From the NCBI GenBank assembly GCA_018873245.2, contig JAEMBT020000009.1, positions 15,557,794 to 15,621,793 on the forward strand: a DNA stretch of 64,000 nt. Direction: 5' to 3'. This document shows, in pieces, positions 57,835 to 64,000 of the stretch (positions within the stretch are counted from its first letter, which is position 1; each line of letters begins with the position of its first letter). Source of the DNA: Archegozetes longisetosus (Eukaryota > Arthropoda > Arachnida > Sarcoptiformes > Trhypochthoniidae). The translations under genes were made by a program, and so were the position numbers. The notes beneath the pieces are model-generated. The model saw only the letters and a program-made list of their open reading frames with translations. It made no database searches and had not been told where the DNA came from.

Positions 57835-58041
57835 ACCAGATGAGTTAACTTCAAATTATAAAACTTGATATATAAATAAATTCATATTTTATTTATATTA
57901 CTCTCACTTTTAAATGTCATGCAATGCTCTGAATCATCTTTTATTATCGATAATACAAATGATATAGTTACTTTTTAATATATTTAATTTTCGATAACAT
58001 TGTTACAGAAAGTGTATAGCATAGGTGAGATAATATATGGT

Positions 58042-58767
58042 TTACTTAAAAATAATATGTTTGTCAAGGCCCTTCTCATTTTCGGTTGTTATTTCCTCAA
58101 TCCATTCATCGACAGTTGTTAATGGTATTGAAGCGAGAATATCAGCCCCATGACTGATCAAAGTTTCTCTTTTCAACTCATATTGGGTCAATTTGAATGA
58201 AAAATCATTCGTATTCAATTTTATACTTCGACCATTCATACTAAACTTTATATCAGCAGTATAGACGTTAAACTTTATATTATGTTTTTCAGGATCTTTA
58301 TTAAAATCCCTCACATCAATGATGAATTGAATCAAGCGAGCAGATTCTTCAGTTGCCTGACAGAGTTGCTTTGCATCCGTGTCACTAGTTAATAAAGTAT
58401 TAAACATTTGTCCAAATAGTCTTTTTACTTTTCTTGAATTCTTCTCTTCCAAATCGCCGTAAAATTTGATCAAATCGTTTATGAATTTAGCATAATTATC
58501 GCCTTCAATTCGTTTAACTAATTGAATAGCCGTAGTCAAACCCAAGAAAGGTATCTTATCGAAACCATTCAAATAATCATTCAAATAAGTATCAGATCCG
58601 CTAATATCTTGAGTTTGAGGATGAAAGTTGGCTTTATCTTGAGCTGCATGTAAGATTGAGGTCAAAGCATTGGCGTAATTCTTAGCATTTACCAAATCTT
58701 TTCCAGATTCAAGTGGATTAGATGTATTTTTACCAAGAATAGTAGCAGAAGAAACCAAGATAGGCAT
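58042..58767 (-). CDS. B-family protein, copy B7 (241 aa), function unknown
   Basis: Mirror copy of B5 with identical translation, ATG at 58767 preceded (in sense) by TTTTACAGCCTAAA. It shares the altered box GATAAATAGGG (complement at about 58880). Faces A8 head to head across 1.37 kb, recreating the A5-B5 pair. Confidence 0.75.
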   Translation of the reverse strand: MPILVSSATILGKNTSNPLESGKDLVNAKNYANALTSILHAAQDKANFHPQTQDISGSDTYLNDYLNGFDKIPFLGLTTAIQLVKRIEGDNYAKFINDLIKFYGDLEEKNSRKVKRLFGQMFNTLLTSDTDAKQLCQATEESARLIQFIIDVRDFNKDPEKHNIKFNVYTADIKFSMNGRSIKLNTNDFSFKLTQYELKRETLISHGADILASIPLTTVDEWIEEITTENEKGLDKHIIFK

Positions 58768-60133
58768 TTTAGGCTGTAAAATAGTAGTTAAAGATTAATA
58801 GTCAAAATAACGGTACGAAAATATGTTGCTCTTGGACAAGTTAAGGCTTGAATGCTGCATTCTCGTAACAACTTCTTCCCTATTTATCACTTTAGTAGCG
58901 AATAGAAAGACCAAATCTAATCTAACGAACCTTGAAGTTTGATCTACAAATGTTATTCACAAGTTCATGCTCAGACTATTAGTTGGAAGCACTTTAAACA
59001 ATTTAAGTCATGTTAATAGTGCTGATAGCATCAAATTTAACTATTAATAGCAAATCAGATAAAATTTGCTTAACACTTGTGTCTCGTACAGTTAGATACT
59101 AACTTTTTTAATTCAAACTATTTAATTATTATAATAAATATTATCATAATTAATAAGAAGAAACTCAAAGACTAATTTTCTAAACAATACTTTAACGACT
59201 TACCAAACACGAACAAATGTTTAAGTAAATCAAACATAAATCTAAATTAAATGTAAACCAAATCTCATAATCAATTTAATCAGAGTTATTCGTGATATAT
59301 CCAATTCATATAAGTGAATAGTACAACAAAAATATGATTTTAAGCAATAATTATTGGAATAAAAAAGAGATGATTTATAATATTCCAAATCATTTTAAAG
59401 TGAGAACAATACAAATAAAATATGAATTTATTTGCATATCAAATGTTCTAATTTTAACTTAACTCATCTGGTCATAGAAACATTTCGTTTATTTATCATA
59501 TTTCGTAAGATTCAAAGTACAGATAAAGTGATGAGAAAACATCAGGATAAAGTCCACTTGCATTTTCACAAATATTTGTTAAATATTCACATTCGATGAA
59601 TTTATTTTTCTTTATCAAGACTAGACGTTATGACAAATAAGTCATGTAAATTACCATCTACTGCTACGATGTACAGAATTTGCATTGTTATCACTTTTGA
59701 CAATGTTTACAGTCTATGATAATTAAAAGTTATATTGGTTATCAAAGTTATCAAAGCATAAAATAGCATTAATATGAATTTCGTTAAATAAAATCAAACT
59801 TTTCACACTTCCACTTGATTATGAAGAAAATATGATAAGCTGATACTCACGTACTTCAAAATTTATCATAGAACCTAATCTTTATTGACAAAGTACAACT
59901 ATTGGTTGAAATTATTGGCTCTAAGTTTGATATTTATTGTACTGCAAGGTCTAAGATTTAGTATAAATACTGAGCTAAAATTTGTCGCAATATGATTCAT
60001 TTTTCACACCAACTTGTCTTCTAAAGTAATATCGAATTTGTAAGTATTGATTTTATAACAATACTAATTTATTACTATTAATATTAATACTAATTTATGA
60101 TTGAGTTTTGTTAAGAAACAACAACTGAGAACA

Positions 60134-60883
60134 ATGTCAGGTGGCTTATTCAGTAACTGCATCGTTGTTGGTAATAATCGAAGAACAAGAGCTCTTCCAT
60201 TTCTTCTAACGCTTAGAAGCGATGAAATATCAGATAAATCAAAAGAATTGTTTACTAAAATTGAAAATCATTTGGATGCTGTTAGTACGATTTTGGGTCA
60301 AGTGGCGAACAAAGTGAATTTCCATCCAGGATCAGGAGATGTTAGAACTGATGCAGACAGAAATAAATTGACCCAATCGTTTTATCGTTTCATTGAGACA
60401 GTCGACCATGTCCCATTTCTCAACTCACCTTCAAGTAACCAACGAATTAATAGATCTATTAATAAGAGAGATTATAACGAAATTACTAGAAGTCTCTTGG
60501 CCGTTTTTGATAGCTTTGATGATAAGAGTTTGCTCAAAATCAAAGAAGGTATCTCGAACTTGGCTAAAGCAGTGCTTACAAGTCAAACAAAAGAGCTTCA
60601 TGCCAGTAGCTTTGCTCAATTTTACGTTGATGCTCGTGATAAGAATCAATTGAAATTCGGATTCGCTTATACAACGATTGACTTGACTCAACAGGAGGGT
60701 AAGCACCAAATCAAAGAAAACCAGGCGTATTCTGTTAATATTTCAGAATACACTGTAAATCATAGCGCGATTATCGCCCATGCTGATAAATTGGCATTAA
60801 TGGACGCTAAGAATTTCGATGATTTCCAGAAATGGCTAACTTCTCCTTATGATCCTAATATGAAAACATGTTTGGATAAGTAA
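60134..60883 (+). CDS. A-family protein, copy A8 (249 aa), function unknown
   Basis: Mirror copy of A5 with identical translation. ATG at 60134, probable intron 60040-60115, TATA box 59962-59970. AATAAA lies about 45 bases after the stop. Confidence 0.74.
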   Translation: MSGGLFSNCIVVGNNRRTRALPFLLTLRSDEISDKSKELFTKIENHLDAVSTILGQVANKVNFHPGSGDVRTDADRNKLTQSFYRFIETVDHVPFLNSPSSNQRINRSINKRDYNEITRSLLAVFDSFDDKSLLKIKEGISNLAKAVLTSQTKELHASSFAQFYVDARDKNQLKFGFAYTTIDLTQQEGKHQIKENQAYSVNISEYTVNHSAIIAHADKLALMDAKNFDDFQKWLTSPYDPNMKTCLDK

Positions 60884-63017
60884 TTGTATTGATTACAAGA
60901 TGATACAGAATCAAGAATATATTTTAATAAATGATATTGGGTATTACAATATATATATTATGATGGTATATTGGCTATATATGAAATCTATAAGTATAAA
61001 CATGTAGATCTCATTTGATAATAAAGTTAATACGTTATAATAAATATATATGTTTTAACTTAAATGCACATGAAGTGAATAATGAAAAATTTGCATAGCA
61101 TTCCTACTGTAGAAACCTAATGTGTTCTACTCATCATAGACTACTTTTATTCTCTGAATCTCATTTAATTGTTTCCAAATGCACAAATTCATAGAACGAT
61201 ACAAGTAAAAATAATATATATAAACGATGATTGTTTTTGTTTAGACAGGCTTTGAGCCTTGAAGAATGGAGGTAGAACGATATCGTTTGAAGGCAGAAAC
61301 AATAAACCATTTAGTGGTACAATGCAATATACGAGTATCTTGTTTTGAGGCTAGTAATACTTAAATGTTCAAAAGGACGAGTGATTCTGGCATTGATGTG
61401 ATATTGCTCATCATTGAGTTGTTCAGTATTTCAATTATAAATCAAAAAAGTAGTATGTCTTAATGTGAAAATTTATTGCTGGTTAAATACCATATTCTAT
61501 GAAATACATGTTATTATACCTATAATTGATTTCATTTGATAAGTTTTGTTGACTTTTTATAACTAAAATTTTTTATATTATGTATAAATGAATTATATTA
61601 ATATAATAGATGTCATAACATACTGTTTGAGATGTAAAGGGTGAAAGCTTGTGCATCTTTATTGCAGCATTGTAAAACAGAGATATCTTTCAATTTTATT
61701 GTGCCCTTCAATTTCTAATCAATTATTAATAGAGTTGAATAGCATAGAATTATTAAACCAAAATGTCCAGTAATGAACAAACAGTTGATATACTCAATAA
61801 ACGTTCTCAAAGAATAAAAGAACTAAATTGAAGATTAAGAAATGAATAATTTATTGAGTGAGATTAATTAAAAACTTATCGAATATCAATCAAAATTAGC
61901 GAAATATATAGTTTATTAACAAAAGATCAGTATAACACAACTTCCAGTGATGACATTTGACTTCGAAGAAAAGTGATCAAACATTACTCAATTAGGTTAT
62001 AATCAAAATGGAGAAACTTGATGAAAATTCTTGAACTACATTTATGTTTTGAATTATACTTAAAGCATACTTTCTTGCAAAACAGTACAATTAAGAAATG
62101 TAACTCAAAAAATGAATGCAAGTTATGTAAATTGGTCAACTTTGACAATAAAGCTCAACATTTGTCGTTTTGACATGATTCATTTATAACATTCACTATT
62201 ATAATCGCTCTATTAGTAATTAAAAGCAAATATTATAATAATTTTCTGTATTTATATGATATGTTGATTTATTATAAGCTTTTGATAAAATTAAAACAAC
62301 TACTTCATTAATTGTTAATATACCTGAATGATCATACAGCTGATGAACGATTCACTAGAACGATCGTCTCTTAGCCATCATACTTCCTATTTTGAACCGA
62401 TACACTATATCTAAATATTTCATTTGATTCACAATATTTATTATTACTCCTTTTACTAATTCTTGGATTAAGCCTACCAGAAAACACAGCATTACTCAAA
62501 CTTTTGAGTTCTTTGGGAAATCATATGCTTCAAACAAAACATGAATGAATACGAAATGTTACACAGAATTTAATATGTGATTTACTTTATTACGTTCAGT
62601 TACTGTCTATTTTCCTCTAAAATTCAGGTCCCTTTCTATCATCTCCAGCATAATAAATCTTATTAAACTCTGTTTCAATCAATTTTTATCTGTTGAGTTT
62701 ATAATATTCATACTATACTCAATCTGTTGGTCAAATTGATAAAAGAGACTCTCGTTAACTTGTTTAAATTCCTTTTCTACATAGAATCACTCATTCTTTC
62801 TCCTTCTGTAGGCTATATAAATGCCTTTATAGAACATTGTATCTGTGGAATAACTGAGTAAAATTGCACATAAGTTTTTACTATTAACAAATTTGAATAA
62901 TTCTATTTCGAATACGGTCGTAAAGCAACAGAAGGAAACTTAATTTAGAAAAAATCAGAACTTGATAGAGCAAACTTGATAGAGTTTTATTTTGCTGGAA
63001 AGTGGAGTTTATTGAAT
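60884..63017. repeat. Inverted unit spacer between A8 and C6
   Basis: Mirror copy of 39612-41744 with a few differences (for example near 62110). Holds the relic exon at about 62600-62780. No gene. Confidence 0.65.
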
Positions 63018-63197
63018 TTAGTCTTCAATTTTCTCAATGCCCTTACAAGCTACTGCACTCAGGACAGCTTCGTTAGGTACAGCGATCGCAAGTATAGCGG
63101 CAACCCATCCAGGTACCATTATAAGTCCAGTTTTATGCAAGTTGCTTAATTCCCCTGCTACACTTCTCAGAGTTTCAGGATGAGCTCCATTGGCCAT
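63018..63197 (-). CDS. C6: C-family frame (59 aa from internal ATG)
   Basis: Mirror copy of C4, identical translation, ATG at 63197; the R' TATA box is at 63321-63329 (complement). Same uncertainty about whether it is translated. Confidence 0.33.
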   Translation of the reverse strand: MANGAHPETLRSVAGELSNLHKTGLIMVPGWVAAILAIAVPNEAVLSAVACKGIEKIED

Positions 63198-63282
63198 GTA
63201 TGTAATCACCCTGGGAAAACCATAAGCGAAGCCAACCCCGGAATATACTTGATCACTTAGTACGTCTATGATTCGCCTCTGG

Positions 63283-63940
63283 TGTCAAAAATCAATGATC
63301 TTGAGACAAATTTTAGCTCAGTATTTATACTAAATCTTAGACCTTGTAGTACAATAAATACCAAATTTAGGACCAATAGCTTAAACCAATAGTTGGACTT
63401 TAACAACAAAGATTAAGTATAATGATAAATTTGGAAATACGTGAGTATCAGCTTATCGTTTATTCTTTATAATTAAGTGGAAATGTGAAAAGTTTGATTT
63501 TATTTAACGAGATTCATATAAGTGCTATGTTATGCTTTGATAACTTTGATAACCAATATAACTTTTAATTATAATAGACTGTAAACATTGTCAAAAGTGA
63601 TAACAATGCAAATACTGTACATAGTTACAGTGGAAGATTAGTTACATGACTTATTTGTCATAAAGTCTAGTCTTAATAAAGAAAAATAAATTAATCGAAC
63701 GTGAATATTTAACAAATATTTGTGAAAATGGAAGTAATCTTTATCCTGATGTCTACTCATCACTTTATATGTACTTTGAACCTAACTAAATTTGATAAAT
63801 AAACGAAATGTTTCTTTGACCAGATGAGTTAACTTCAAAGTAGAAAATTTGATATTTAAATAAATTCATATTTTATTTATATTACTCTCACTTTTAAATG
63901 TCATGCAATGCTCTGAATCATCTTTTATAATCGATAATAC
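63283..63940. repeat. R' beside C6
   Basis: Mirror of 38690-39345. A cluster of about nine differences in 62 bp (63745-63800) replaces the expected sequence with one matching the R copy at about 37097-37150. Confidence 0.75.
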
Positions 63941-64000
63941 AAATGATATAGTTACTTTTTAATATTTTTAATTTTCGATAACATTGTTACAGAAAGTGTA

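Larger units (their letters stand above)
54552..64000. repeat. Young inverted repeat, right arm (continues beyond window)
   Basis: Reverse complement of 38627-48076. Contains A7, B7, the long hAT MITE, A8 and C6. The final bases (ATTGTTACAGAAAGTGTA) still match the other arm, so the repeat is cut by the window edge. Local differences from the left arm at about 62110, 63289 and 63745-63800. Confidence 0.93.

Noticed and set aside
38627..64000. Palindrome as a simple missed-adapter sequencing artefact
   Set aside because: Such artefacts give a spacer-free mirror. Here a 6.5 kb non-palindromic spacer and local arm differences are present. An assembly error of another kind cannot be excluded.

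Overview
The window is AT-rich eukaryotic DNA (roughly 70% A+T by eye). It has single-exon genes, one family with a short 5'-UTR intron, TATA boxes, AATAAA signals and many small DNA transposons. Two seven-helix proteins at the left look like mite-type gustatory receptors, so an acariform mite (perhaps a spider mite) is the best guess. That is inference; no rRNA, tRNA or housekeeping gene confirms it.

Layout. 1-3.2 kb: no gene, then a mariner element whose transposase carries one in-frame stop. 3.5-12.1 kb: a tandem duplication containing a gustatory receptor gene (4290-5543, intact) and its copy (10109-11361, frameshifted), both on the minus strand. The copy is invaded by a hAT-like element, and a second, internally deleted hAT element follows at 12.1-13.35 kb. 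14.0-64.0 kb: an array built from one repeating unit.

The array unit. Each unit reads: gene A (minus strand), an upstream region R of about 600 bp holding A's TATA box, the upstream region and TATA box of gene B, gene B (plus strand), an inverted copy of R (called R' here), and a 63-codon frame C. A (248-249 aa) and B (241 aa) are head to head, 1.3-1.5 kb apart. Neither family is one I recognise, but they share spaced motifs (NFHP...DI, then PFL, then F.(I/V)D.RD) and look like distant paralogues. There are eight A copies (seven open), seven B copies (three open, two of them identical) and six C copies. R' carries a duplicate of the A-type TATA box aimed at C.

Right half. From about 28.7 kb the array is rearranged by two nested inverted duplications. 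An older one pairs 28.7-37.7 kb with 45.6-54.5 kb. A younger one pairs 38.6-48.1 kb with 54.55-64.0 kb, is nearly identical over most of its length, has a 6.5 kb spacer, and runs off the window end. Small transposons (hAT-type with CATCTGGT duplications, Tc1/mariner-type with TA duplications, fold-back elements) mark the order of events. One Tc1-type insertion is present in one arm of the older duplication and absent from the other.

What the A and B proteins do is unknown. Retention of A frames, decay of several B frames, and recombination among copies suggest a fast-evolving lineage-specific family. A weak resemblance to an all-helix-then-strands cytolysin layout is noted only as a testable guess.
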